In this document: in pieces, positions 9,290-17,705 of the stretch
Position numbering within the stretch: position 1 is the stretch's first letter
How the letters are laid out: every line of letters starts with the position of its first letter
DNA from: Janthinobacterium sp. SUN073
Lineage (GTDB): Bacteria; Pseudomonadota; Gammaproteobacteria; Burkholderiales; Burkholderiaceae_D
Assembly: GCF_030397665.1 (NCBI RefSeq)
Contig: NZ_JAPUBT010000005.1
Location: forward strand, 62,001-126,000
Direction: 5' to 3'
DNA length: 64,000 nucleotides
Translations under genes and position numbers: made by a program
Notes under the pieces: model-generated
The model's database searches: none
The model's input: only the letters and a program-made list of their open reading frames with translations
Told to the model about the DNA's origin: nothing

Positions 9290-10075
9290 TTATTTGCGCC
9301 AGATCAAGCTGGCCTGTCTTCCCGTGACGCCATCGCGCCGGTACGAGTAAAACTGCGCCGCATCGCTGACGGTGCAATATTCCCCGCCCGCCACTTGCGC
9401 CACGCCATCGCGCAGCAGCATGGTGCGCGCCAGCGCATAGATATCGGCCAGGTACTTGCCCGGCTTGCCGGCAATGGCGGCGAATGCATTCGATAGCACT
9501 TGCCGCTCGGCATCGTCGCGCGCGCCGTCGCGAAACGCTTGCAACACATCCTGCCCCACTTCGAATTGCTGCGGTCCAATGGCTGGTCCCAGCCAGGCGA
9601 GGATCTCCCCCGCGCCCTGCGCCCGCATCGATGCCACCGTGCGCTGCAAGACGCCGTTGGCCAGGCCGCGCCAGCCCGCGTGGGCCGCGCCGACGACCAG
9701 GCCGTCCGTCGAACAGAACAGCACCGGCAGGCAATCGGCCGTCATCACCACGCACACGGCGCCCGCCTGTGTGGCGATGCTGGCGTCGGCATCGGGCACG
9801 CAACCGTCCAGACTGGCCGCGTCCGCCACGGCCACGCCATGCACTTGCGACAGCCAGGCCGGTTCGGCAGGCAAGATGGCCGCCAGCCGCGCGCGGTTGA
9901 CCGCCACGTGCGCGGGCTCGTCGCCCACGTGCGTGCCCAGGTTCAAGCCACCGCCGCCCTGCCCGTCACCATACGGCCCTTGACTGACGCCGCCCGCGCG
10001 CACGGTCGCCAGCGCGCCCACGTTCGCGGGCAGGCCGGGCCAATGGGGAGTAAGGCAAGGCAACGGTGACGTCAT
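9290..10075 (-). CDS. pgeF: Purine nucleoside phosphorylase / laccase-domain protein PgeF (YfiH)
   Basis: A DUF152/YfiH-family protein of 261 residues. Members have been described as purine nucleoside phosphorylases, as multicopper-type polyphenol oxidases and as peptidoglycan editing factor PgeF. Family motifs are QVHG (residues ~78-81), MTADCLPVLFC with the metal-ligand Cys, and AAHAGWRGL with the metal-binding His. Its ATG overlaps the rluD stop in a TGATG junction, so translation is probably coupled. This rluD-pgeF order is common in proteobacteria. Confidence 0.93.
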   Translation of the reverse strand: MTSPLPCLTPHWPGLPANVGALATVRAGGVSQGPYGDGQGGGGLNLGTHVGDEPAHVAVNRARLAAILPAEPAWLSQVHGVAVADAASLDGCVPDADASIATQAGAVCVVMTADCLPVLFCSTDGLVVGAAHAGWRGLANGVLQRTVASMRAQGAGEILAWLGPAIGPQQFEVGQDVLQAFRDGARDDAERQVLSNAFAAIAGKPGKYLADIYALARTMLLRDGVAQVAGGEYCTVSDAAQFYSYRRDGVTGRQASLIWRK

Positions 10076-11124
10076 CAGACCTGTTCCGGCTCGGGAATGC
10101 CGGCGGTGGCGATCAGTTGCGCGAAATCATCGGCCAGCGGCACGATCCATTCGCACGCTTCCAGGGTGCCCGGATGCACGAGGCCCAGGCGGCGCGCCTG
10201 CAGCGCCTGGCGCGAAAAGACGGACACCAGGTGCTGCTTGCCGTACACGGAGTCACCGACCAGCGCAAAGCCCAGGTGCTGCATGTGCACGCGGATCTGG
10301 TGCGTGCGGCCTGTTTCCAGGCGGCACTGCATCAGGCTCACGGGACGGCGGTCGAGTTCGCCGCTGCCGATCAATTCATAGTGCGTGATGGCAGGCTTGG
10401 CGGTGAAATTCTCAGACACTGCCATCTTGACCCGGTCGCGCGGGTGGCGCGCGATGGAGGCATCGATGGTGCCCGCCATTTTCGGCGTGCCCCACACCAG
10501 CGCAAAGTATTCACGCTTGACGGTGCGCGCCTGCAACTGGCGCACCAAATCCGTCTGCGAAGCGAGGGTCTTGCCGACCACCATCAGGCCGCTCGTATCC
10601 TTGTCCAGGCGGTGTACGATGCCGGCGCGCGGCACGCCCGCCAGTTGTGGGCAGTGATGCAGCAGGCCGTTGAGCAAGGTGCCCGACCAGTTGCCAGGGC
10701 CCGGATGCACGACCAGTCCGGCCGGTTTGTTGATGACGATGATATGCTCATCTTCGTGCACGATGTTCAATTCCATCGCTTCCGGCTTAAAAGCCTCGTC
10801 TTCCGGCGCGCTTTGCGGCAGAATGACGATCTTCTCGTCGCCATAGGCGGTCATGTTGCGTTTGGCAACTTTTCCATCGACGGTCACGAAACCGGCTTCC
10901 AGCCATAATTGCAAGCGGCTGCGCGAGTATTGCGGCACCAGCTGGGCGATGACTTTATCGAGGCGGTGGCCGCAGGCGTCCGGCGTCAGTTCCAATGTAA
11001 TCGGGGCCATGATCTCGAAGGCGTCGTCGGCGGCAAAATCGCCGTCAAACGCATCTTCGGCGCCATGGTCAGAAAGGGAGTCAAACGCGGAGTCAGCCAA
11101 ATTAGGCTTCGGAGTTAATATCAC
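10075..11124 (-). CDS. rluD: Ribosomal large subunit pseudouridine synthase RluD
   Basis: RluD makes the pseudouridines of 23S rRNA helix 69. The protein has 349 residues. An acidic N-terminal extension (~38 residues, rich in Asp, Ala and Phe) precedes the S4-like RNA-binding domain (CGHRLDKVIAQLVPQYSRSR). The RluA-type catalytic core holds GIVHRLDKDTSGLMVV with the catalytic Asp, and RTHQIRVHM. An internal ATG at about residue 39 could be the true start, which would remove the acidic extension. The gene is divergent from bamD, a conserved arrangement, and coupled to pgeF downstream. Confidence 0.95.
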   Translation of the reverse strand: MILTPKPNLADSAFDSLSDHGAEDAFDGDFAADDAFEIMAPITLELTPDACGHRLDKVIAQLVPQYSRSRLQLWLEAGFVTVDGKVAKRNMTAYGDEKIVILPQSAPEDEAFKPEAMELNIVHEDEHIIVINKPAGLVVHPGPGNWSGTLLNGLLHHCPQLAGVPRAGIVHRLDKDTSGLMVVGKTLASQTDLVRQLQARTVKREYFALVWGTPKMAGTIDASIARHPRDRVKMAVSENFTAKPAITHYELIGSGELDRRPVSLMQCRLETGRTHQIRVHMQHLGFALVGDSVYGKQHLVSVFSRQALQARRLGLVHPGTLEACEWIVPLADDFAQLIATAGIPEPEQV

Positions 11125-11189
11125 AGCATTCCCATCGGCTATAATCAGCCTATTGTAAAATCTTGGTTAAAACCTTCTTGCAAAACGTC

Positions 11190-11993
11190 ATGCAAAAAAA
11201 ATTATCGTTGGTAGTCGCTTCAGTCGTTCTGCTCGGCATGTCCGCTTGCAGCTTGTTGCCTGAAAAAGTGGATGAGACCAAAAACTGGTCCGTTACGAAA
11301 TTATACTCGGAGGCGCGTGAAGAAATGACCGGGCAGCACTATGAAGCTGCAATCGGCCTGTTCCAGAAGCTGGAGGCTAACTATCCTTTCGGCAACTATG
11401 CTCTGCAAGCGCAGATGGAGATCGCTTACGCGTATTATAAGGCGGGAGACCAGGCGCAGGCACTGGCTGCCGTCGAACGCTTCATCAAGTTGCATCCGAA
11501 CCACGCCAATGTAGACTATATGTACTACTTGCGCGGCCTGATCAGCTTTAACGACCAGATCAGCTTCCTGAACTTCCTGTACGAGCAAGACCCGACCGAG
11601 CGCGACCCGAAAGCCACGCGCGAAGCGTTTGCAGCCTTCAAGCAACTGGTCGACAAGTTTCCAAATAGTAAATATGCGCCCGACTCGCTGGCCCGCATGA
11701 ACTATTTGATCGATGCCATGGCGAAATACGAAGTGCACGTAGCGCGGTATTACTACCGCCGCGGCGCCTACCTGGCCGCCGCCAACCGCGCACAAACGAC
11801 GGTCAGCGACTTTGCCGCTTCGCCCGCCATCGAAGAAGCGCTGTTCATCATGTACCGCTCGTATGACAAGCTGGGCTTGACCGACCTGCGCGACGACACC
11901 TTGCGCGTGCTGACCAAGAACTACCCGAACACGGCATTCCTCAGCCCGGAAGGGGTGAACAAGGAACGCAAGTGGTGGAAATTCTGGCAGTAA
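11190..11993 (+). CDS. bamD: Outer membrane assembly lipoprotein BamD
   Basis: BamD is an essential lipoprotein of the BAM complex, which inserts beta-barrel proteins into the outer membrane. The start at 11190 gives 267 residues. A short signal peptide with lipobox GMSAC puts the acylated Cys at about residue 20. Five TPR-like repeats follow, with family signatures such as YNFGNYALQAQ-like YPFGNYALQAQ, HPNHANVDYMYYLRG and FPNSKYAPDS. An upstream in-frame TTG at 11163 would spoil the signal peptide and was rejected. It is followed by a strong terminator. Confidence 0.95.
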   Translation: MQKKLSLVVASVVLLGMSACSLLPEKVDETKNWSVTKLYSEAREEMTGQHYEAAIGLFQKLEANYPFGNYALQAQMEIAYAYYKAGDQAQALAAVERFIKLHPNHANVDYMYYLRGLISFNDQISFLNFLYEQDPTERDPKATREAFAAFKQLVDKFPNSKYAPDSLARMNYLIDAMAKYEVHVARYYYRRGAYLAAANRAQTTVSDFAASPAIEEALFIMYRSYDKLGLTDLRDDTLRVLTKNYPNTAFLSPEGVNKERKWWKFWQ

Positions 11994-11997
11994 AATG

Positions 11998-12026
11998 AAA
12001 AAACCGGAGCTTGCTCCGGTTTTTTC
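11998..12026 (+). terminator. Intrinsic terminator of bamD
   Basis: AAACCGGAGC/GCTCCGGTTT forms a perfect 10 bp stem with a TT loop, flanked by A residues on the left and a T6 tract on the right. It begins within ten bases of the bamD stop. Confidence 0.88.
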
Positions 12027-12052
12027 TTGCGTCAACCCCAAAAGCAAGGACC

Positions 12053-12096
12053 GGGGTCGTACCCTGAGGGTACGACCCCAGCTTTTGCAGCTGGGG
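12053..12096. repeat. REP-like palindrome with overlapping second hairpin
   Basis: GGGGTCGTACCCT and its exact inverse flank a single G (12053-12079). The right arm then continues into a second inverted repeat, CCCCAGCT/AGCTGGGG (12076-12096), so the two hairpins compete for the same bases. It lies between the bamD terminator and the convergent yaaA stop. Only one copy was found in this window. Similar GGGGTC-palindromes are scattered in intergenic regions of Oxalobacteraceae, in my recollection. It may also stop transcription from either side. Confidence 0.55.
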
Positions 12097-12116
12097 TGCT
12101 TTACTGATTCATTCGC

Positions 12117-12887
12117 CTACTCGCCGACCTTGCGCCGGAAGACCCAGCTGGTATCGTTTGACGCTTCCGGCACGAAACCGTAGCCATCGACGTCAAACTG
12201 TTTCAGCTGCTGCGGATCGCGGATAGCGTTGACGGCCGCATAGCGGGCCAGCATGCCGCGCGCGCGCTTGGCGTAGAACGAGATGATTTTATATTTGCCG
12301 TTCTTCCAGTCCTCGAACACGGGCGCGATGACGGGCACGTCCAGCTGGCGCGGCTTGACGGATTTGAAATATTCTTCGGAAGCCAGATTGACCAGCACTT
12401 TCGCGCCCTGCTCTTTTGCTGTGCGGTTCAGGCCATTGGTGATGGTATCACCCCAGAACGCATACAAATCCTTGCCGCGCGTGGTCGACAAACGCGTGCC
12501 CATTTCCAGGCGGTGCGGGTGGATCAGGTCCAGCGGGCGCAGCAAGCCGTACAGCCCGGATAAAATGCGCACGCGCGACTGGGCGTAGTCGAGCTGTGCT
12601 GGCTGCAGGCTGCGCGCGCCGAAGCCCGTGTACACGTCGCCATTGAAGGCCATGATGGCCTGGTGCGCATCGGTCAACTGCGGGGTCCAGGATGCGTAGC
12701 GGGCCACGTTGAGGGCCGACAAGGCGTCGGAAATACCCATCAGGCTACCCACTTCGGCCGGCGAGAACTGGCGCATGCGGGCGATCAGCTGGGCGGAATG
12801 GTCGAGAAAATCGGGGGTGCTGTGCAACGTGGTCGTTGGCGGCGTCTCCAGGTCGAGACTCTTGGCGGGCGAAAGCACGATCAACAT
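12117..12887 (-). CDS. yaaA: Peroxide stress resistance protein YaaA (DUF328)
   Basis: YaaA proteins lower intracellular free iron during peroxide stress and bind DNA. The 256-residue length and motifs are typical: [12 protein letters not shown] at the N-terminus, [23 protein letters not shown], and [12 protein letters not shown] with the C-terminal LKQFDVDGY. The gene is divergent from the PIN-domain gene with only about 30 bases between their starts, so both promoters overlap or the PIN gene relies on a promoter inside yaaA. Confidence 0.95.
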   Translation of the reverse strand: MLIVLSPAKSLDLETPPTTTLHSTPDFLDHSAQLIARMRQFSPAEVGSLMGISDALSALNVARYASWTPQLTDAHQAIMAFNGDVYTGFGARSLQPAQLDYAQSRVRILSGLYGLLRPLDLIHPHRLEMGTRLSTTRGKDLYAFWGDTITNGLNRTAKEQGAKVLVNLASEEYFKSVKPRQLDVPVIAPVFEDWKNGKYKIISFYAKRARGMLARYAAVNAIRDPQQLKQFDVDGYGFVPEASNDTSWVFRRKVGE

Positions 12888-12917
12888 AAATTATCACTAC
12901 AAAATAGAATTGCCGAC

Positions 12918-13352
12918 ATGATACCTGCTCCACAAAAACTCGTCCTCGACACCAACGTATGCCTCGACCTGTTCGTCTTCAACGACCCCCGCTGGGCGAG
13001 CTTGCTGGCGGCCATGGAAAGCGGCGCCGTGCACGCCATCACGCGCGAAGATTGCCGCGCGGAATATCTGGTCGTGTTGCATTACAAGCATCTGCCGCTC
13101 GACGAAGCCAGCCGCGCCGTCGCCGCCGCCCGCTTCGACGCCCACATCACGGTCGTGGCGCCGCCCGTCTCCGGCGTGCGCCTGCCCGTCTGCACGGACA
13201 AGGATGACCAGAAATTCCTCGAACTGGCGCGCGACGCCAACGCCGACATCCTCATCACCAAGGACAAGGCCCTGCTGAAACTGGCCCGCAAGACGGCCAA
13301 GGCCGGCATGTTCAAGATCATGTTGCCGGAAGGCTGGGTATTGCCGGGCTGA
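12918..13352 (+). CDS. PIN-domain protein (putative toxin-antitoxin PIN family nuclease)
   Basis: A 144-residue PIN-domain protein of the 'putative toxin-antitoxin system toxin component' type. PIN domains are Mg-dependent RNases. The acidic residues expected at the active site are visible: VLDTNVCLD near the N-terminus, a central Glu, CTDKDDQKFLELA and ADILITKDKALL. No antitoxin-like gene precedes or follows it, so it is probably a chromosomal housekeeping PIN protein rather than an active toxin pair. The ATG at 12918 was chosen over an upstream start that would run through yaaA antisense. Confidence 0.85.
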   Translation: MIPAPQKLVLDTNVCLDLFVFNDPRWASLLAAMESGAVHAITREDCRAEYLVVLHYKHLPLDEASRAVAAARFDAHITVVAPPVSGVRLPVCTDKDDQKFLELARDANADILITKDKALLKLARKTAKAGMFKIMLPEGWVLPG

Positions 13353-13435
13353 GCCGCCAAAGCCCCATACGCAACGGGGCGCGCTGCGCTAGAATGGGAG
13401 ACGATTCCACTTTGCGCACCGCGATCCTACCGTTC

Positions 13436-14614
13436 ATGAACAGCCCGTCCCTGCCCCATCTGACTCCCTCCCTGACCTCGCGTTTGCCTCTCGTGGGCAC
13501 CACCGTGTTTACCCGCATGTCCAGCCTGGCGGCCCAGCATGGCGCCGTCAACCTGGGCCAGGGCTTTCCAGACTTCGATTGCGACCCGGCCCTGGTCGAT
13601 CTCGTCAGCGACGCCATGCGCGCCGGCCACAACCAGTATCCGATGATGACGGGCGCAGCCCCCTTGCGCGAGGCGATTGCCGCGAAGATCGCCAGCTTGT
13701 ACGGCCACAGCTATGATGCAGGCACGGAAATCACCGTCACGGCAGGCGCCACGCAGGCGCTCACCACGGCCATTTTATGCTGCGTGCATCCGGGCGACGA
13801 AGTCATCGTCATCGAGCCGGCCTACGACAGCTATCTGCCCGCCATCGCGCTGGCTGGCGGCGTGCCCGTGCTGGTCTCCATGGAGGTGGGTGAACAGGGC
13901 TACAGCGTGCCGTGGGACAAGCTGGCCGCCGCCGTCAGCTCAAAAACGCGCTTGATCATCATCAATACGCCGCACAATCCGACGGGCACCATCTTGCGCC
14001 CTGCCGACGTGGCCGCGCTGGCCGACATCGTGCGCGGCACGCAAATCCTGATACTCTCCGATGAAGTCTACGAGCACATGGTGTACGACGGCGTGCCGCA
14101 CGCGTCCCTGAGCCGCAACGCGGAACTGGCGGCGCGCAGCTTCATCGTCTCCAGCTTTGGCAAGACGTATCATGTGACGGGCTGGAAAGTGGGCTATGTG
14201 GCGGCGCCCGCGGCCCTGACGGCGGAATTTCGCAAGGTGCACCAGTACAACGTGTTTACCGTCAACACCCCGATGCAACACGGCATCGCCGGCTATATGG
14301 CGGACGCGCAGCCTTACCTGGACTTGCCCGCGTTTTACCAGCGCAAGCGCGATTTGTTCCGCGACGGCCTGGCGGGCAGTCGCTTTACTCTGCTGCCGGC
14401 CGACGGCACGTATTTCCAGTGCGTGCGCTACGATGCCATTTCACAAGAGACCGAAGCGCAGTTCGCCGAATGGCTGACGGCGGAAATCAAGGTGGCCGCC
14501 ATTCCCGTCTCCGCGTTTTATGCGCAGGGCAAGGAATCGGGCATCGTGCGTTTCTGCTTTGCCAAGCAGGATGACACCTTGCGCCTGGCGCTGGAGCGCC
14601 TGCGCAGCATATAA
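13436..14614 (+). CDS. PLP-dependent aminotransferase, YbdL/methionine aminotransferase type
   Basis: A class I/II aminotransferase of 392 residues that transfers amino groups to 2-oxo acids; the YbdL-like sequence suggests methionine or aromatic/kynurenine-type substrates. Features are NLGQGFPDFDCD, NQYPMMTGAAPLRE, TPHNPTGTI, the PLP-binding Asp in LSDEVYEHMVYDG, and SFGKTYHVTGWKVGY with the Schiff-base Lys. The ATG at 13436 was preferred to an ATG 42 bases upstream because family similarity begins just after it. It is followed closely by the HD-GYP-like gene on the same strand and may be co-transcribed with it. Confidence 0.9.
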   Translation: MNSPSLPHLTPSLTSRLPLVGTTVFTRMSSLAAQHGAVNLGQGFPDFDCDPALVDLVSDAMRAGHNQYPMMTGAAPLREAIAAKIASLYGHSYDAGTEITVTAGATQALTTAILCCVHPGDEVIVIEPAYDSYLPAIALAGGVPVLVSMEVGEQGYSVPWDKLAAAVSSKTRLIIINTPHNPTGTILRPADVAALADIVRGTQILILSDEVYEHMVYDGVPHASLSRNAELAARSFIVSSFGKTYHVTGWKVGYVAAPAALTAEFRKVHQYNVFTVNTPMQHGIAGYMADAQPYLDLPAFYQRKRDLFRDGLAGSRFTLLPADGTYFQCVRYDAISQETEAQFAEWLTAEIKVAAIPVSAFYAQGKESGIVRFCFAKQDDTLRLALERLRSI

Positions 14615-14661
14615 CCGAGCACTGAGCATGGCTTCGCCACGGCGGAGCAAAGGATGACAGC

Positions 14662-15765
14662 ATGGTACAGCGTCGCATCGGCCCGGCCGACCTGGTTCCC
14701 GGCGAACCCCTGCCCTGGGATCTGTTTCTGGCTGACCATAGTGCCGGCCCACAACTGCGCAAGGGGCAGATCATCACGGACGGCGCGCAGCTGGGCCGCT
14801 TGCTGCAACTGGGTCTGTACGCGGGTACGCCAGAGCAGCCGTCCGTCTTGCGCTTGCTCAATCAAACGGCGCAACGCCTGGAACGCCTGCTGCTGGACTT
14901 GCGCAGCGAAAGCAATGCCGAGCGCGACGTGCGCGACATCGCCCGCGACCTGCTGCGCGCGCTCGAACACGATGCCGACATCGCGCTGGCCAGCATCCTG
15001 CTCAACCAGATCGCCGCTACCTACGCCGTGCGCCACTGCATCGAAACGGCACTGCTGGCCATGCTGGTAGGGCAAAGCATGCACAAGTCCCACGATGAAC
15101 TATTACTGATCGGCGCCGCCGCGCTGACGATGAACGTGGGCATGCTGCGCCACCACGACAGCTTCCAGGACCGGCGCGGCCCCCTGAATGACGAAGAAAT
15201 GCGCATCGTGCGTCTGCATCCGCAGGAAAGCACGGAACTGCTGCGCTGCGCGGGCGTCGACGACGAGGAATGGCTCAGCTGCGTGCTCTTGCACCATGAA
15301 AACGACGACGGCAGCGGCTACCCGCAGGGGCGCACGGCCGATGAAATCCTGCAAAACGCGAAATTGATCGGCCTGGCCGACCGCTATTGCGCCCGCGTCT
15401 CGGCGCGCAACTACCGGCGCTCCATCGTGCCCGACCAGGCGTTGCAACACATCTTCCTCGACCAGAACCTGCCCATCGACCCCTTGCTGGGCGAACAGTT
15501 CGTCAAGCTGCTGGGCAAGTATCCGCCCGGCACATTAGTGCGCCTGCGCAGCGGCGAACTGGGCGTCGTCACGCAACGGGGCGCCGCCCACGTGCACCCG
15601 CTCAGCGACCCACTGGGCGCGCCGCTGGCCGCCGCCCAGGTGGCGCAGATGACGCCGCGCGACACGGGCGACAGCCAGTTCGCCATCGTCTCCTCGCTGC
15701 ATGAAGACGATGCGGGCGTGCATTTCAGCATGCGCAATGTGTGGGGGGATGAAGCGAGGTTGTAA
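14662..15765 (+). CDS. Degenerate HD-GYP-domain protein
   Basis: A 367-residue protein resembling c-di-GMP phosphodiesterases of the HD-GYP family. Residues ~1-120 are a helical N-terminal region. Residues ~125-260 align with an HD-GYP domain, ending with HHENDDGSGYPQGR, a good match to the GYP signature. The position of the metal-binding HD pair reads TMNVGML instead of the usual HDIGK-type sequence, so the catalytic His-Asp is missing. The C-terminal ~100 residues form a small beta-rich domain (LVRLRSGELGVV) common after HD-GYP. It is probably a non-catalytic sensor or scaffold. Confidence 0.82.
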   Translation: MVQRRIGPADLVPGEPLPWDLFLADHSAGPQLRKGQIITDGAQLGRLLQLGLYAGTPEQPSVLRLLNQTAQRLERLLLDLRSESNAERDVRDIARDLLRALEHDADIALASILLNQIAATYAVRHCIETALLAMLVGQSMHKSHDELLLIGAAALTMNVGMLRHHDSFQDRRGPLNDEEMRIVRLHPQESTELLRCAGVDDEEWLSCVLLHHENDDGSGYPQGRTADEILQNAKLIGLADRYCARVSARNYRRSIVPDQALQHIFLDQNLPIDPLLGEQFVKLLGKYPPGTLVRLRSGELGVVTQRGAAHVHPLSDPLGAPLAAAQVAQMTPRDTGDSQFAIVSSLHEDDAGVHFSMRNVWGDEARL

Positions 15766-15815
15766 AAAGATTGGCAGAACTCGCGAAGGGTTTTTTTCAA
15801 GCTGCAAGCTGGCAT

Positions 15816-16466
15816 TCAGGCCAAGCCTTCAATCTTCTGCAACCACGCGTCGAAATGCGGGCAATCTTTCCGTATGGCATGCAGGCCGATATCACAGGCG
15901 ATCAATGGCCCATGGAAAGTCTTTTGGTAAACGTTCATCGCCGCGAGTATGCGCTTCGATGGCGCTGTCTGCGGACTATCGTTAATGTCCTCGGGTGCTG
16001 CGGCACGCCGCGCCGCACGTAAAGGTTCCAGCACGGCATCATCATCGGTCCATTGCTGAAAAGCATCCAAATGCACAAATAACAAGGCTTCAAACTCATG
16101 CACAAGCAAGTTGGGGATGAAATTGCGCAGCTTGACATCCGCAGCCAATTGCATTTCGAGGAATCGGGCCTTTTGTACGCCACTCGCAGCGGCAGGATAC
16201 ATAGCGCTACTTTTCCCTGGAAAGTCTTTGGGTAGTGCATACAGGTCGAATAGCGTGGTGACGTAAGCCGCAGGATCCTGTTTGCAAAGTTTTTCTATTT
16301 GCGGCTTGATCTTCGCGTAGCTGACCACGCCACCTTTGTGGCCAGGACTGGTGCTGACGATGACTGCCGTCAGGTAAAGGCCGATGCCTGCATAGTGAGG
16401 CACCAACAACTCGTTGACGAATGCTTCTTCGGTCTGCCCTTCCACCAGCAGGTAAACGCGGCTCAT
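15816..16466 (-). CDS. DUF4276 (TOPRIM-like) protein paired with AAA ATPase
   Basis: A 216-residue DUF4276 protein. The N-terminus VYLLVEGQTEEAFVNELL has the Glu of a TOPRIM-type metal-binding motif; FDLYALP, FIPNLLVHEFEALLF and AAPEDINDSP are typical of the family. TOPRIM proteins cut or bind nucleic acid with divalent metal. Its ATG overlaps the stop of the ATPase gene (ATGA, 16463-16466), so the two are translationally coupled and probably form one complex, as in OLD-type or PARIS-type ATPase/TOPRIM defence pairs. That role is inferred. Base composition is less GC-rich than the neighbours. Confidence 0.85.
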   Translation of the reverse strand: MSRVYLLVEGQTEEAFVNELLVPHYAGIGLYLTAVIVSTSPGHKGGVVSYAKIKPQIEKLCKQDPAAYVTTLFDLYALPKDFPGKSSAMYPAAASGVQKARFLEMQLAADVKLRNFIPNLLVHEFEALLFVHLDAFQQWTDDDAVLEPLRAARRAAAPEDINDSPQTAPSKRILAAMNVYQKTFHGPLIACDIGLHAIRKDCPHFDAWLQKIEGLA

Positions 16467-17563
16467 CGTCCGGGCCTCCCACCGAGCAGGTTTTTCTTCC
16501 ACAGTTCTCCCAGACTGTAGTCCTTGAGCCATTCAGCGAGCGTATCGCCGTCGGGGCGCTTGAACGTCGATGATCCGCCGCGCTTGTCGACCACGATCAA
16601 ATCATCCACATCAAATTCGTTGACCAATTCCACAGATTGTGTCGAGACGATCAATTGGTGGCTTTGAGCCGCCGACTTGATCAGGCCTGCGAGCACGCTG
16701 ATGGCAAATGGATGCAAGCCCAGCTCAGGCTCATCGATCAGCACCGCCTTGGGCATGAACTCCTCCGGCTGCAACAAAACGGTCGCCAGGCAAATGAAGC
16801 GTAGTGTGCCATCGGACAGTGCGCTGGCGGAAAACGGTTCATCCTGTCCCTGTTCCGTCCATTCCAGCTGTATCTTCTCTTTGTTGTCGACCGTGGGGCG
16901 CAGCAGAAAATCACCGAAAAAGGGAGCGACCAGGCGAATCGCCTTCACGATGCGCAAATAATGTTCCCCATGATGAGTTTTCAAGCGCAGCAGAAAAGCC
17001 CCGAGATTACGGGCATCGTCGCGCAAATACTCATTGTCGCCGATGCTGTGAATTTGCTTGACCAGGGCCGTGCTGCTGGTATCGTGAAAGTGATACAAAC
17101 GCCAGCTCAGCATCGCAGGCACAACATACGCCCAGATACGCCCATGCGTCCCCTTTTCCCTGTACTGCGTCTCAAAGTGGCCCGAAGCAGGATGCCATTC
17201 ACCGTGCACGTTCCACCAGAGTGCCTCGCGATAGAACATCATCCTGTTATCCGCAGTAGGCCGCAGGCGGAAGCGATAACCATTGTTGCCGAAGTAGAGC
17301 TCCGCCCGAAGCTCCTCGGTTTTCTTGCGTCCGAAGTGTAATACTGCGTCTGGCCCACCAGCCTGGCCGACAGCAACCTGCAATTGCTGATCCAGAATGC
17401 GATTAATCAGCCGAAAAAAACCGATAAAGTTGGATTTGCCAGCACCATTGGCACCGATAAGCACATTTAATCGGCCCAACTCCAGATCACATTCGGCGAT
17501 GGATTTGTAGCCGCGTAGTACCAAGCGAGAAATCTGGTCAGTATCGTTGACTTGTTTGATCAT
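16463..17563 (-). CDS. SMC/RecF-like AAA ATPase (AAA_21), partner of DUF4276
   Basis: A 366-residue ABC/SMC-type ATPase. Walker A is GANGAGKSN (residues ~37-45), within LNVLIGANGAGKSNFIGFFR. The ABC signature region is ALSDGTLRFICLA. Walker B is AVLIDEPELGLHP, followed by a switch His-like region IVSTQSVELVN. No long coiled coil is present, unlike true SMC proteins. It resembles the AAA_21 ATPases that accompany TOPRIM or other nuclease partners. It is the first gene of a two-gene unit. Lower GC and a location between unrelated core genes suggest horizontal gain. Confidence 0.9.
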   Translation of the reverse strand: MIKQVNDTDQISRLVLRGYKSIAECDLELGRLNVLIGANGAGKSNFIGFFRLINRILDQQLQVAVGQAGGPDAVLHFGRKKTEELRAELYFGNNGYRFRLRPTADNRMMFYREALWWNVHGEWHPASGHFETQYREKGTHGRIWAYVVPAMLSWRLYHFHDTSSTALVKQIHSIGDNEYLRDDARNLGAFLLRLKTHHGEHYLRIVKAIRLVAPFFGDFLLRPTVDNKEKIQLEWTEQGQDEPFSASALSDGTLRFICLATVLLQPEEFMPKAVLIDEPELGLHPFAISVLAGLIKSAAQSHQLIVSTQSVELVNEFDVDDLIVVDKRGGSSTFKRPDGDTLAEWLKDYSLGELWKKNLLGGRPGR

Positions 17564-17705
17564 ATTTATGCCCCATTATCTTGACAGTATAGCCTCACAG
17601 GCAAACTGGCAGACAGGATGCACGTACTCCAGAGGATTCAGTGCTCCACTTTTTTTCGTACACTATCTGGTATCCGGCGGGCGGGCGCAAACCTATGCCC
17701 CGCGT

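Noticed and set aside
12918..13352. Type II toxin-antitoxin pair
   Set aside because: The PIN gene stands alone; no small antitoxin ORF precedes or follows it and the flanking genes are core metabolism.
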